Origin: an uncultured Sphingomonas sp.
Lineage (GTDB): Bacteria; Pseudomonadota; Alphaproteobacteria; Sphingomonadales; Sphingomonadaceae
Direction of reading: 5' to 3'
NCBI RefSeq assembly: GCF_902806285.1
Contig: NZ_CADCWA010000120.1
Coordinates: forward strand, 1 to 57,054
DNA: 57,054 nucleotides
Part shown: positions 34,651-43,857 of the stretch, in pieces
Layout of the letters: the number at the start of each line of letters is the position of its first letter
Position numbering within the stretch: position 1 is the first letter of the stretch
Made by a program: the position numbers and the translations under genes
The notes under the pieces: generated by a model
Seen by the model: only the letters and a program-made list of their open reading frames with translations
Told to the model about the DNA's origin: nothing
Databases searched by the model: none

Positions 34651-35838
34651 TCACTCGGACGCGGCCGGCCAGCGGCTCGCGAATACCGTTTCGACGAGCC
34701 GCGGCATCAGCTTGGCCGTTCCCCCGCCCGTGTTGGTCAGCAGCACCACCGTGGTGCGGATCTCGGGGTAGGTTTGCAGCGCAGCGTTGAAGCCGTTGAT
34801 CGAGCCGCCGTGCCCGATGCCCCGCCGCCCGTCGCGCACGGACGTGGCGATGCCCAGGCCGTAGTCGCTGACCACACCGGGAATGGTCTGCGCGGCCGGA
34901 CGGGCCAGGCTGGCGAGGCGGCCGTCCGCAAGCCGCCCGGGCGTGGTCATCAGCGCCAGGCTCTCGGGCTTGAGAACCCGGCCGCCGAGCAGCGCCTCGT
35001 GCCAGCGGGCGAGGTCGCCCGCCGTGGAGCGCATCGCGCCCGCGGCCGCCGCGACGCTCATGGACAGGTGGCCGGCATTGCGGAACGCCCCGGGCCGGGC
35101 TGGGTCCTTGTCATAGCCTTCAGCGCGACCTGACACGATCTCGCCCAGGTCGTCGGGCTTGGTGTGCAGCAGACCCAGCGGGCGGAACATATTCGTCTGG
35201 AGAAAGTCGGCGTAGCGCTGCCCAGACACACGCTCGATCACCGCACCGAGCAGGAAGTACCCCGAGTTCGAATAGCTCCATGACGTGCCCGGCGCGAAGT
35301 CATAGAGCGGGTCAACGGCGCCGATGACCTTGATGAAGTCGGCCGTGGTGTAGTCACGCGGCGAGACGGCCGGGAGGAAGTCCGGAACCGACGTGTAGTT
35401 GCGAATGCCGGACGTATGATTGAGAAGCTGCCGGATCGTGACCTCCCCGGCACGCGGGAAGTCCGGCACGAACTTGGCGAGCCGGTCGTCAAGCGAAAGC
35501 CGGCCCCGCTCGGCCAGCAGCAGCACGCCGGCAGCCGTGAATTCCTTGGTGACGGAGCCGATGCGGAACACCGTGTCCGCGCTCACCGGCGTGCGCTGCT
35601 CCAGGTCGGCGAAGCCATAACCGCGGGCGAGTCGCACCCGCCCGTCCTCCACCACCGCAACTGCGAAGCCCGCCGCCTCGCCGGCTGCCAGGGCCTCGGC
35701 CGCAATCCGGTCAACCGCTGCCTTTAGCTGCGCATCGGAGACGGCCGCTAAGGCTGGCGCGGCGGATCGCGGCGCGGGCGCGGGCGCGGGCGCCGGCGCG
35801 GACGCGAGGAGCATCGCGCCCAGCAAGTGTGTGACCAT
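34651..35838 (-). CDS. Exported serine hydrolase, beta-lactamase/D-aminopeptidase family (S12)
   Basis: A 395-residue penicillin-binding-protein-like serine hydrolase. The N-terminal LLGAMLLASAPAPAPAPAP is a short signal followed by an Ala-Pro linker. Catalytic elements are Ser95-x-x-Lys98 in VFRIGSVTKEFTAAGVLL, the YSN motif in TSWSYSNSGYFLLGAVIERV and HGG in GIGHGGSINGFNAALQTYPE. Family members are D-aminopeptidases, esterases or beta-lactamases; the substrate cannot be assigned. It is 43 bases downstream of the TonB-dependent receptor on the same strand, so the two are probably one operon and the hydrolase acts in the periplasm on what the receptor imports. Confidence 0.92.
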   Translation of the reverse strand: MVTHLLGAMLLASAPAPAPAPAPRSAAPALAAVSDAQLKAAVDRIAAEALAAGEAAGFAVAVVEDGRVRLARGYGFADLEQRTPVSADTVFRIGSVTKEFTAAGVLLLAERGRLSLDDRLAKFVPDFPRAGEVTIRQLLNHTSGIRNYTSVPDFLPAVSPRDYTTADFIKVIGAVDPLYDFAPGTSWSYSNSGYFLLGAVIERVSGQRYADFLQTNMFRPLGLLHTKPDDLGEIVSGRAEGYDKDPARPGAFRNAGHLSMSVAAAAGAMRSTAGDLARWHEALLGGRVLKPESLALMTTPGRLADGRLASLARPAAQTIPGVVSDYGLGIATSVRDGRRGIGHGGSINGFNAALQTYPEIRTTVVLLTNTGGGTAKLMPRLVETVFASRWPAASE

Positions 35839-35881
35839 CGCGTCTTTCCTTGTTCCAGGGGCGTAGGGCTCGCGTGGCGCA

Positions 35882-38689
35882 TCAGAAGTTCACCCGCGCA
35901 CCCACCGTGAAATAGGTACCGACGATGTCGTAGTTGGGGTTGCCCACCGTTGACAGCGGCGGGTCTCTGTCGAAGAGATTGTTGACGTTTCCAAACAGCG
36001 TGAAGCGGTCCTGCACCTTGAATTGCGCCCCGAGGTCGACGTAGGTTCGCGAGCTGATCCGATTGTTCACAAGCGTGGTCAGCGCGCTGTTGAAGGAGCC
36101 GCCATCGATATAGCGCACGCGCAGGTCGAGCCCCAGCACCGCGTCCTGGTAGGTTGCGCCCAGCGTAGCGCGCCACTTGGGTGTACCGCGCTGCACGGAG
36201 TCGCCCACCTCCCCGGCCGTGTCGACGCGGGTAATTCCAGTGTCGAAGATCAGGCGATCGACATAGGTCGCGAGCCCGCGAAAGCGGACCGTACCCGGCA
36301 GGCTGCCGCCGAACTGGTCCATGCGCAGCAGGTAAGAAGCCTCGATGTCCACGCCGCGCGTCTGGAACGTCGCGAGGTTCTGCTGCGTCGCCTGGACCTG
36401 GGTCACCGTGCCCGTCGCGTCGCGAGTGATCGCGTCGCATGCGGCCTGCGTCCCTTGCGCGCAAGCAAGCGTCAACGTCGAACCGTTCAGGGCGATGATC
36501 GCACCCTTGATCTCGATGTCGTAGAAGTCGGCCGATAGGTTGAGGCGCGGCAGGAACGAGGGCGAGAACGACGCGCCAACAGTCAGCGTGTCCGCAAGCT
36601 CAAGGTCGAGGTTGGGATTGCCGCCGGTGAACGTCGTTACTGTCGCTGGGGTTGGATTGTATCCCGGCGCATTACGCCCGGCGCGGTCCTGGTCGACCAG
36701 CGGCCCGACAGTGATTGCCTGGGCGGCGAACAGCTCGCCCGTGGTTGGCGCGCGCACGTCACGCGAACGCGTGCCGCGCAACAGCACCGAGTCGAACAGC
36801 CGCGCCGTCGCGCCCAATTTCCACGCCCAAACATCGCCGCTGCGGCTGTAGTCGGAATATCGCGCGGCCCCGTTGACATCGAGGTCGAACAGGCCGTCCG
36901 CATCGACCAGCGGCACCGCCGCTTCCACAAATCCTTCCCGGACGTTGAAGCCGCCATTCAAATCGCTGGTGAAGATGGGGATGCCGAAGCCGCCGGCGCG
37001 CGTCGCCTCGTCGCGCGAGGACTCGATCTTCTCCCGCCGCGCTTCAGCGCCGAACGCGATTGTCAGCGGGCCGGCGGGCAGCTGGAGCAGGTCACCCTCG
37101 ACTTCCACCGCCGCCGCGTCCAGCTTCTCGGTCGATAGGGAGCGCTGGGTGCCGGTGACATAATCGACCGCCGCTGCCGACGCGTTGCCCCGGCCGAAGG
37201 GGTTCAGCGGAACGCAGGCTGGATCGTCGTTAGCCGGATCGGCATCGGCGTTGACTGCGCACACGATCTGGCCACTGCCGAGCTGAACGGCGTTGATCGC
37301 ACGACTGAAGTTGGCGGCGAGGCGGGCATTCTCCAGACGCTGGTCGCTGTCGATCTCGCCGTGACTGTAGTAGCCGCTCACGCTGAACCCGCCGCCCAGA
37401 TCGGCCTCGACGCCGATCGCGCCTTCGTAGTTCTCGCGCTTGCTGTTCAAGTTAAGCGTCAGAATGTCCTCGAAGAAGCGCCCCAGCGTGAAGCTCGTCT
37501 GCCCTGCGGCCGTGAGCTGGTTGCGAAGTTCCGGGCGCAGGAACGGGTTGGTTGCCTGGATGGTGAGCGGCGGCACCAGGAAGTCCGGCACGAAGCGCGA
37601 GTCGCTCGTCGTCCGTCCGTAGCTGCCATCCACATAGACCGTCGCCGGACCGAGATCGTAGGACAGGCGGGCGTAGGTGCTCAGCCGATCGAACGGCGTG
37701 GAGGCGGAGACAAAGTCGTACAAGCCGATCGCGTCCTCGCCGCCCAGCACCTGCCCCGGAAATGCGCCCGGGCCGAGCGGCGTGCCCGTTCGGAAGCCCC
37801 TGAGCGTGCCATCGCTGTTGAAGACCTGTCCCGCCAGCACCCCGGTGGTGATCAGGCCGCCGGGCGCCGTGTTGCCGAAGTTGACGTCGCGCACCAGCCG
37901 GGTGGACAAATCGGTGGTGCTGAACGGGTTCACCCGGACCACGCCCGCGCTACCAAGGTTGCGACGCGAGTTGCGGTCTAGGATGCCTTTGTCGTCAATA
38001 TATTCGGCGCCGATCAGGAACTGGCCAGCGCCGTCCGCAAACGGAAGGCCGAACGAGCCGTCTAGGCCGTAGCGCCTGCCGTCGCCGCGTGACGATACGC
38101 CGGAGAAGCCGCCGAGCGAGACCCCGTCCAGTTCGTCCTTGAGCAGGATGTTGACCACTCCCGCGACCGCGTCCGAACCCCAGGCCGCCGAAGCGCCGCC
38201 CGTGACCACCTCCACCCGCTCGATTAGGTTGGTGGGAACGAAATTCAGATTATTCCGGCCGACAAAGCGCCGCCCGTCGATCAAGGTAAGGGTGCGCTGG
38301 ATGCCCAATCCGCGCAGGTCCACGGGAGCGGTGCCGGTGGACGTGTTGCCGACCGACACCTGCGGCGTCACCGTGGGGCGAAACTGCGGCTGATCGTTGA
38401 GGATCTGCTGGATGTTGGGCCGCGCGCCCTGACGCAGTTCTACCTCACCCAGCACGGTGGTGGGTGTTGGCTGGTCGAAGCCGGCGCGCGCAATGCGGGA
38501 GCCCGTGACAACGATTTCTCCCTCCGTGCCGCTCTCGCCCTCGCCAGCCTGCTCGGCCGGCGTTTCGTCCGGCTGAGGCGCAGCTGCGGTCTGGGCGAAC
38601 GCTGCGCCGGGGCAGCTGATCGCGAGCATGGCGGCAATCGAGCTGCCGCCCAGCCACGCACGCGCTTTAGTGGAAGACCGACTTGTCAT
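35882..38689 (-). CDS. TonB-dependent outer-membrane receptor
   Basis: A 935-residue TonB-dependent receptor. Signal peptide at residues ~1-32 (SSIAAMLAISCPGAAFA), then an acidic linker and the TonB box EIVVTGSRI. The plug follows: TPTTVLGEVELRQGARPNIQ, LRGLGIQRTLTLIDGRRFVG, FVPTNLIERVEVVTGGASAA and WGSDAVAGVVNILLKDELDG. A long barrel ends in FTVGARVNF with the C-terminal Phe. It belongs to the sphingomonad receptors of unknown ligand. GGAGGGGAAAGG precedes the start. Followed by a serine hydrolase gene; peptidase-like genes lie on both sides, which suggests a peptide or amide ligand. Confidence 0.95.
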   Translation of the reverse strand: MTSRSSTKARAWLGGSSIAAMLAISCPGAAFAQTAAAPQPDETPAEQAGEGESGTEGEIVVTGSRIARAGFDQPTPTTVLGEVELRQGARPNIQQILNDQPQFRPTVTPQVSVGNTSTGTAPVDLRGLGIQRTLTLIDGRRFVGRNNLNFVPTNLIERVEVVTGGASAAWGSDAVAGVVNILLKDELDGVSLGGFSGVSSRGDGRRYGLDGSFGLPFADGAGQFLIGAEYIDDKGILDRNSRRNLGSAGVVRVNPFSTTDLSTRLVRDVNFGNTAPGGLITTGVLAGQVFNSDGTLRGFRTGTPLGPGAFPGQVLGGEDAIGLYDFVSASTPFDRLSTYARLSYDLGPATVYVDGSYGRTTSDSRFVPDFLVPPLTIQATNPFLRPELRNQLTAAGQTSFTLGRFFEDILTLNLNSKRENYEGAIGVEADLGGGFSVSGYYSHGEIDSDQRLENARLAANFSRAINAVQLGSGQIVCAVNADADPANDDPACVPLNPFGRGNASAAAVDYVTGTQRSLSTEKLDAAAVEVEGDLLQLPAGPLTIAFGAEARREKIESSRDEATRAGGFGIPIFTSDLNGGFNVREGFVEAAVPLVDADGLFDLDVNGAARYSDYSRSGDVWAWKLGATARLFDSVLLRGTRSRDVRAPTTGELFAAQAITVGPLVDQDRAGRNAPGYNPTPATVTTFTGGNPNLDLELADTLTVGASFSPSFLPRLNLSADFYDIEIKGAIIALNGSTLTLACAQGTQAACDAITRDATGTVTQVQATQQNLATFQTRGVDIEASYLLRMDQFGGSLPGTVRFRGLATYVDRLIFDTGITRVDTAGEVGDSVQRGTPKWRATLGATYQDAVLGLDLRVRYIDGGSFNSALTTLVNNRISSRTYVDLGAQFKVQDRFTLFGNVNNLFDRDPPLSTVGNPNYDIVGTYFTVGARVNF

Positions 38690-39224
38690 GACCTTTCCCC
38701 TCCGTTCGACTCCAACCCGTTCTGGCTGATCCCAATCAGGCCAGACGAACTCAGATCATGCCCTTACCGAAAATACAATCCTAGCTAGGCGTGTCTACTA
38801 TTGCGCCGCCAACCAAAAACCGCAATTGATTCAAGGGAAAGCGGAGGCAGCACCAGCTTTGCTATTCTCCGCCTAGGCGAATTGGCTCTCCGTAAGAACT
38901 TGGACCATTCCGCAGAGCGGACGCGAGACGAGCGGGCGGTCAGTTCCGCGCCCTTGGACGCAGGGCGCGTCCGATTGCGCTAAAAGGCACGGACGTGGAC
39001 GCCTTCCCGTGGGGGCATGCCTATACGCTGGAAGCGGTGACATCGCCGGCAGCGTGGTCGGCGTGGTACGCGACGACAACTGTATGTTGATCCGACCCGG
39101 CCTCAGCTACGCGAACGTGGCCCGCCGCTCGGTTGACCTCCGGCATACGCTGTTCCGCCCGGGCTCGCGTGCCCATGCTGTTATGCCACGCGGCCGTGCC
39201 TATCAATCTCGCGCCGGCCTCCGA
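38690..39224. other. 535-bp gap upstream of the receptor gene
   Basis: Contains the promoter region of the receptor gene (reverse strand) and the 3' side of the second serine hydrolase. AT-rich words such as AAAATACAATCCTAGCTAGG occur at 38769-38788 about 80-100 bases before the receptor start. A forward frame beginning near 39009 runs into the opposite gene and is not convincing. No gene is called. Confidence 0.5.
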
Positions 39225-41192
39225 TCAGCGTACCTCCGTGTAGACGTACTCATGCTGGCTGTCGCGGACGGTCAGCGTGCGACCGTTAGGGCCCGTGCCG
39301 ACCAGCGCCTCGACGCCGATTGCGCCCGGCCCGGCGGACACCAGCGACATACTTCCGTCGGGATTCTTCCGGGTCGCGACAGGGCCCTCGACAAAGCCAG
39401 CCTTCAGCCATTTCGCGCCAGCCTGATCGCGGATGGTAAGCACGCCGGTCTCGGGGCTGCGGTAGGTTGCCGCCAGACTTGCGAGAACGGCCGGATCCCC
39501 CGGGACGGTCAGCCGTTCGCGCCGAGCTTTCGCCTGCGCCTTGATTTGCGCCGCAGCGGACGCGATTTCCCCTGCCGCCTCTGGCTTACCGTCGTACACG
39601 ACTTCCAACAGGCGGCGGAGGAATGGCTCCAACATGGCGGCGCCTGAATCGGAGTTCGTCAGAACAACCGCGCCGATGCCTGCTTCGGGCAGGACCCAGA
39701 AATTGCTGCGGTAGCCCAGCAGCGTCCCGCCGTGCGTGACGACGGGCACACCGTAAGCCACCCGCTCGAACAGGCCCATGCCGTACCAGCTGTCCTCGCC
39801 GACGACGACGCCCCGCTTGCGGCGCTCGAGCAGATTGGCTTCGCTGACCAGCCGCTTGCCCTCGGGAGTCAGGCCTTTCGAGAGTTCGAGCTGGGCATAG
39901 CGCGCCATATCGGCGGCCGTCGACCAGGCCGCGCCGGCAGGCCGGTGCGCGTGAACAGTGAAGTTGAAGTCGTTCGACATCACCGTAGTCCGGCCGTCCA
40001 CGTCCAGCCCGTGTGGGCGCGCCCAGTCGCCACGCATCGCCTCCGCGTTGTCGAAGGTCGTGTCGCGCATGCCCAGCGGCTGAAAGATTTTCTCGTCCAT
40101 GGCCGTGTCGAACGCGGCACCGAGTTCGAGCTTCGGGTAGGTCAGCGCGCCGCCCAAATAGCCCGCCGCAGATGCCATCAGGTTGTTGTACTGAAACAGC
40201 TCACCGAACCCGCTGGTGGGCTGCGTCATGGCAAGCTGACGGAAGGTGTCGGATGCGGGCGCCTCCTTGTCGGCGAGGATGAACGCATAATCCTTGCGCG
40301 GCAGGCCGGTGCACGCGCAGACCAGGTGGCGGACGAGTGTCGCCCGAGTGGTCGCGTCGCTCCCGAGACGGAAAGACGGGTAGAGTTCAGTGACGGGCTG
40401 GTCCCACCGCAGCTTGCCCTCGTCCGCAAGCACCGACAGCAGAAGCGTCGCCATTCCCTTGGTGTTGGAAGCGACCATGAACTTCGTCCGTGGCGTTACC
40501 GGCTCCGGCGAACCGAGCGCACGCACGCCAATACCGCCTTGCCAGACGACCTTGCCCCGATCGATCAGCGCGATACCCACGCCCGGCACTTCGAGCGCGC
40601 GCGCAGACTGCGAGACGAAGTCGCGCAACGCTTGGACCCGCGCGGGCGTCAGCCGATGCGCTGTCTTCCCTGCAAAGCTTTCGCGCGCGTAGCCGGCGGG
40701 CCGCAGGCTCTGCTGGATGATCGACGCAGCGGCCGAACGCTTGTTCAATGTCGCCTGCGATCCGTCGACGATCATCACCGTCCACCGGTCACCCTTGCGA
40801 AGCGCCAGCGCGGACAGCTCCGTCTTCTGGATCGGCGAGGTCTCGTAATCGATGCTCACGCGCTCGTCCCATCCGTCGCCCGGCGCAGCGGATGTGACGA
40901 GCCGTATCACGGGGGTCAGGTTCGGCTTGTACGCCGCCCACGCCTTGGCCGCGGCCGCCCGCCCGTCCGCCGCGCCGCCGGCGTCCACCACGGCAATCCC
41001 AAGATCGGCTTCCGGCGCCGCGAAGATCGTTGCCGAAGCCCGGGTCGTCACCGTCCAGTCCTTGGGCTGGCTATAGCTGACCCCGGACGTGGTCTTGCCG
41101 GGCGTGTCGGTCGCCGCCGGCGATTGCGCCGCCAATGCAGCCGGAAGGCTCAGCAAGGCGAGTGCCAATATCGACTTCTTGATCGATCTCAT
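39225..41192 (-). CDS. Exported serine hydrolase, beta-lactamase family, with extra N- and C-terminal regions
   Basis: A 655-residue exported protein. Signal peptide at 1-22 (SILALALLSLPAALAAQ). Residues ~30-165 form a separate region with SYSQPKDWTVTTRASATIF and a YETSPIQKTELSALALRKGD stretch of unknown fold. The beta-lactamase-like domain is at ~185-540: Ser242-x-x-Lys245 in FMVASNTKGMATLLLS, the YNN motif in GELFQYNNLMASAAGYLGG and HGG in VVTHGGTLLGYRSNFW. A C-terminal region (LASLAATYRSPETGVLTIRD and onward) resembles the C-terminal domain often attached to such hydrolases. The real start is MRSIKKSIL with AAGGATC before it; the longer frame upstream is not native. Lies downstream of the M20-type gene. 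Confidence 0.9.
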   Translation of the reverse strand: MRSIKKSILALALLSLPAALAAQSPAATDTPGKTTSGVSYSQPKDWTVTTRASATIFAAPEADLGIAVVDAGGAADGRAAAAKAWAAYKPNLTPVIRLVTSAAPGDGWDERVSIDYETSPIQKTELSALALRKGDRWTVMIVDGSQATLNKRSAAASIIQQSLRPAGYARESFAGKTAHRLTPARVQALRDFVSQSARALEVPGVGIALIDRGKVVWQGGIGVRALGSPEPVTPRTKFMVASNTKGMATLLLSVLADEGKLRWDQPVTELYPSFRLGSDATTRATLVRHLVCACTGLPRKDYAFILADKEAPASDTFRQLAMTQPTSGFGELFQYNNLMASAAGYLGGALTYPKLELGAAFDTAMDEKIFQPLGMRDTTFDNAEAMRGDWARPHGLDVDGRTTVMSNDFNFTVHAHRPAGAAWSTAADMARYAQLELSKGLTPEGKRLVSEANLLERRKRGVVVGEDSWYGMGLFERVAYGVPVVTHGGTLLGYRSNFWVLPEAGIGAVVLTNSDSGAAMLEPFLRRLLEVVYDGKPEAAGEIASAAAQIKAQAKARRERLTVPGDPAVLASLAATYRSPETGVLTIRDQAGAKWLKAGFVEGPVATRKNPDGSMSLVSAGPGAIGVEALVGTGPNGRTLTVRDSQHEYVYTEVR

Positions 41193-41263
41193 CGTTGATC
41201 CTTCTTGTCCGATACGAGCCGCCCGCTTCGCAGGCCCGACCAGCTCAGCCGACCGCTTCCCGG

Positions 41264-41283
41264 TGTATGATGATTGCAATACA
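41264..41283. promoter_or_regulatory. Inverted repeat upstream of the second serine hydrolase
   Basis: TGTATGATGATTGCAATACA reads as the inverted arms TGTAT...ATACA, with the palindrome ATTGCAAT inside. It lies 72 bases before the hydrolase start and just after the M20-type gene's stop, so it could be an operator for the downstream gene. No matching regulator is encoded nearby. Confidence 0.35.
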
Positions 41284-41339
41284 GTTCCGCGACGAGGCAA
41301 GTCAATGATCCGAATCCCCAGATCGCCGCCCGACCCGGC

Positions 41340-42866
41340 TCAAGCCCGCGCCGCGATCTCGTAGAGCAGGTCCGCATAGGCCATAGTCTGCTGGGCGAGG
41401 CCCGCGACCTTCGGGTTGCTGCTCTCGATCACGAAATACTCGTCGGGCGCATGCGCGCCGCCGCCCGTGCCGATCCCGAACTGCCCCGCCGGCAGCCGCA
41501 GCGGCTCGCCGGTGAAGACCACGCCCGGCCAAGACCCTGCGCTACGCACGTTGACCGAATGGCTTACTCCCGCCCTTGTCAGCACTGCCTGCTGCGCTCG
41601 GATAAGCGCGGAGTCCTCCGGCGTCTGCGTTGGCCCATAACCACCGGTGACATTGACTTCGACGTCCGCGAAGCCTCGCTTGGCAAGGTGCGCCTTGAGC
41701 TTGGCAACGCTGTCGTCCTTGGTCATGTCCGGCACGAGCCGCATCTCGACCTTGGCAACAGCGCGGTGCGGCAGGATCGTCTTGCCGCCCGGCCCCGTGT
41801 AGCCGCCGACCAGGCCCTGGATGTTGATCGTCGGCTGCGAGGCGAGCCGTTCGAGCGACTGGGCCCAGGTCTCGTCCTTGATCCAGCGCTGGACGCCGAG
41901 CGCCTTTTTGGCGTCCGCTTCGCTTGCCTTGCGCGCGCCTTCCGCAATGATCGCCTTCTGACGCGCGGTGAGGGGGCGAACATGCTCGAAGAAGCCATCC
42001 ACTGCGGGCGTGTGCCCGTCCGGCGCCATGAGCGTTCCGAGGGCCTGGACAAGCCGCCAGGCCGGGCTGTCGACACGGGCGAAATTGCTTGAGTGAATGT
42101 CCTTGGCCGGACCCCGCCCCCAGCTCTGGCTGCTCGACACGATCTCCATCTCGACCGCGCCTTTGGCGCCCAATGTGATCGTCGCGTTGCCGTTGGGTGC
42201 TTGGCCCGCACTCGGGATGATAACTCCGACGCAGCGCTTCATGGTCGCCAGCACTTCGGGATCGCGGATTGCGTTGAGGAAGTTGGGGGAGGCGATTTCC
42301 TCCTCGCCTTCGGCGATCAGCGCGATGTTGACGGGGAGCTTGCGGCCCGCGGCCCGGAACGCGTGCAGCGCGGCCAGGAATGCTCCTTCCGGGCCCTTCT
42401 GGTTGACCGCGCCCCGGCCCATGATGACCTTGCCGACGCCCGGTCGGTCGACGATCCGCGCTTCCAGCGGCGGCACCGACCACTCGGCTGGATCGAACTG
42501 CTTCACATCGTACATGAAATAGATGCCCATCCACTTGGGCGCGCCGACGTCGAGCGTGGCGAAGACCGCGGGCACCCCGCCGGTAGGTACCGCGCGCACC
42601 TTCCCGAACCCCGCGTCGCGCGCGAGCTTGGACATGTGGGCGACGCCCTCGTTGATCCGGTGCCGCTCGGCGGCGATGGTAGGCTCCCGGATCCAGTTCT
42701 GGATGCGCGCCACGGAGGCGGGCAGACCGGCGTCTACCGCTCGTCGGATCGCCGCCATGTCGCTCGATCGCGCCGCCGACGCCGTTCCGGGTATCAGCGT
42801 GGCGGCGCCCGCGACCGTGCCTTGCAGCAGCGCGCGCCTGCTCGTCATAAAGCTTTGCCAATCCAT
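41340..42866 (-). CDS. Exported M20-type protein with altered metal site
   Basis: A 508-residue protein of the M20 family with a Tat-type N-terminus (MTSRRALLQGTVAGAATLIP). The overall M20 order is clear: IYFMYDVKQFDPAEWSVPPL, VIMGRGAVNQKGPEGAFLAA, IALIAEGEEEIASPNFL, KDIHSSNFARVDS and GTGGGAHAPDEYFVIES. Yet several ligands differ from the canonical set: the His of the H-x-D motif is Met118 (Asp120 kept), the bridging Asp is Asn155, and the second-site Asp region reads VIIPSAGQ. Glu188-190, His258 and His472 are kept. A standard di-zinc site is therefore unlikely. A start at 42848 (MTSRR) is also possible. It is upstream of the second serine hydrolase on the same strand. Confidence 0.88.
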   Translation of the reverse strand: MDWQSFMTSRRALLQGTVAGAATLIPGTASAARSSDMAAIRRAVDAGLPASVARIQNWIREPTIAAERHRINEGVAHMSKLARDAGFGKVRAVPTGGVPAVFATLDVGAPKWMGIYFMYDVKQFDPAEWSVPPLEARIVDRPGVGKVIMGRGAVNQKGPEGAFLAALHAFRAAGRKLPVNIALIAEGEEEIASPNFLNAIRDPEVLATMKRCVGVIIPSAGQAPNGNATITLGAKGAVEMEIVSSSQSWGRGPAKDIHSSNFARVDSPAWRLVQALGTLMAPDGHTPAVDGFFEHVRPLTARQKAIIAEGARKASEADAKKALGVQRWIKDETWAQSLERLASQPTINIQGLVGGYTGPGGKTILPHRAVAKVEMRLVPDMTKDDSVAKLKAHLAKRGFADVEVNVTGGYGPTQTPEDSALIRAQQAVLTRAGVSHSVNVRSAGSWPGVVFTGEPLRLPAGQFGIGTGGGAHAPDEYFVIESSNPKVAGLAQQTMAYADLLYEIAARA

Positions 42867-43362
42867 GACTCGCACCCTCTGCCTGCCATTTCCGGCTATT
42901 AGGAGAACCGCGGGTGGCAGCGAGTCAACCATGCTCAAGATGCCGGGCTGAACCAGCCGGCCAAGTGGCGGTTGCCCTCGCTTACCCGAACTCAAGTGAA
43001 CGTCCGTGTTCGGTGATCTGGTTACAAGGTAGATATGACCGAAGTGGGCGCGAAGCGGTCTCTCGCTCTCTCGCAAGTTCACGGCGCGGCGCTGGTCCCC
43101 GCGCCTCGCCCGCGTGCTTGGCGTATCGGTTTTGATGCACTCATTTCCCCTACGCTCCCCTGTGCGGGCAAAAGACGCATTTTGATGCACCTGGCGCGCC
43201 GATTCAGGTTTCGCATACGGTCTTAGCGCTGCTTTGGCGCGGACAGCGGTTATCCTGTCATGCGTTCCCGGCATGTGGCCCACGGTCGAGAGCCTACGCA
43301 GGCCTATATACGCTTTCCACCCTTTGCGGGCCTTGGCCGAGGTTCGGATGCTATCAAAGCGA
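42867..43362. other. Intergenic region with short repeats
   Basis: No gene recognised in ~0.5 kb. TTTTGATGCAC occurs twice, at 43130-43140 and 43180-43190 (50-base spacing), and GAACGTCCGTGTTCGGTG near 42998 resembles the dispersed repeat seen at 44.0, 48.2 and 50.6 kb. The promoter of the M20-type gene should be in the left part. Confidence 0.55.
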
Positions 43363-43857
43363 TCAGGGGGTTGGCACAGTGCCCCCAGCGGGCGTGACGC
43401 TGTGCAGCGCCAGTCTGAAACGAAGGACGCTGTTGGCCGGGATGGGTCCACTTGCTCGATCGCCGTATCCAAGAGCTGGTGGGATCCAGACAACCCATTC
43501 ATCGCCCGGCCGCATCAGCTTCAAGGCCTCTGTGAAGCCAGGAACGAAGCCGTCGATCGGGCCGGTCAGCGGCCGACCGCTCTGATAACTGCTGTCGAAT
43601 GTCTCACCGGTTACCAGTTTGCCTTCGTAATCGAAGGTCGCGGTGTCGCTTCCAGCCGGGTGCAGCCCGGTTGCCGAGCCTGAGCGGATCACGAAATACT
43701 GAAGCCCGCTGGAGGTCGTTACAACGTTCTTAGCCGCCGCGTTGCGGACGAGGAAGTCGGGGCCCGGCGCAGTTGTCGGCGGCGTCGGGATGGCAGGCAC
43801 CGTGGCGCACGCCCCGGCGAAGGGCATCATGAACGCTGCGATGATCAGCTTGGTCAT
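43363..43857 (-). CDS. FKBP-type peptidylprolyl isomerase lipoprotein
   Basis: A 164-residue FKBP. The N-terminus MTKLIIAAFMMPFAGACATV ends in a lipobox with Cys17, so it should be membrane-anchored in the periplasm. The FKBP domain has SGLQYFVIRSGSATGLHPAG, SDTATFDYEGKLVTGETFDS, SYQSGRPLTGPIDGFVPGFT, EALKLMRPGDEWVVWIPPAL and YGDRASGPIPANSVLRFRLA. These match the active-site region of FKBPs (Y, F-D, V-P, Y). A longer upstream frame exists but lacks a signal. It is probably a periplasmic folding helper. Confidence 0.93.
   Translation of the reverse strand: MTKLIIAAFMMPFAGACATVPAIPTPPTTAPGPDFLVRNAAAKNVVTTSSGLQYFVIRSGSATGLHPAGSDTATFDYEGKLVTGETFDSSYQSGRPLTGPIDGFVPGFTEALKLMRPGDEWVVWIPPALGYGDRASGPIPANSVLRFRLALHSVTPAGGTVPTP

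Noticed and set aside
43130-43190. Two TTTTGATGCAC words as a possible CRISPR or operator array
   Set aside because: Only two copies of 11 bases with 50-base spacing and no further units; too little for an array.
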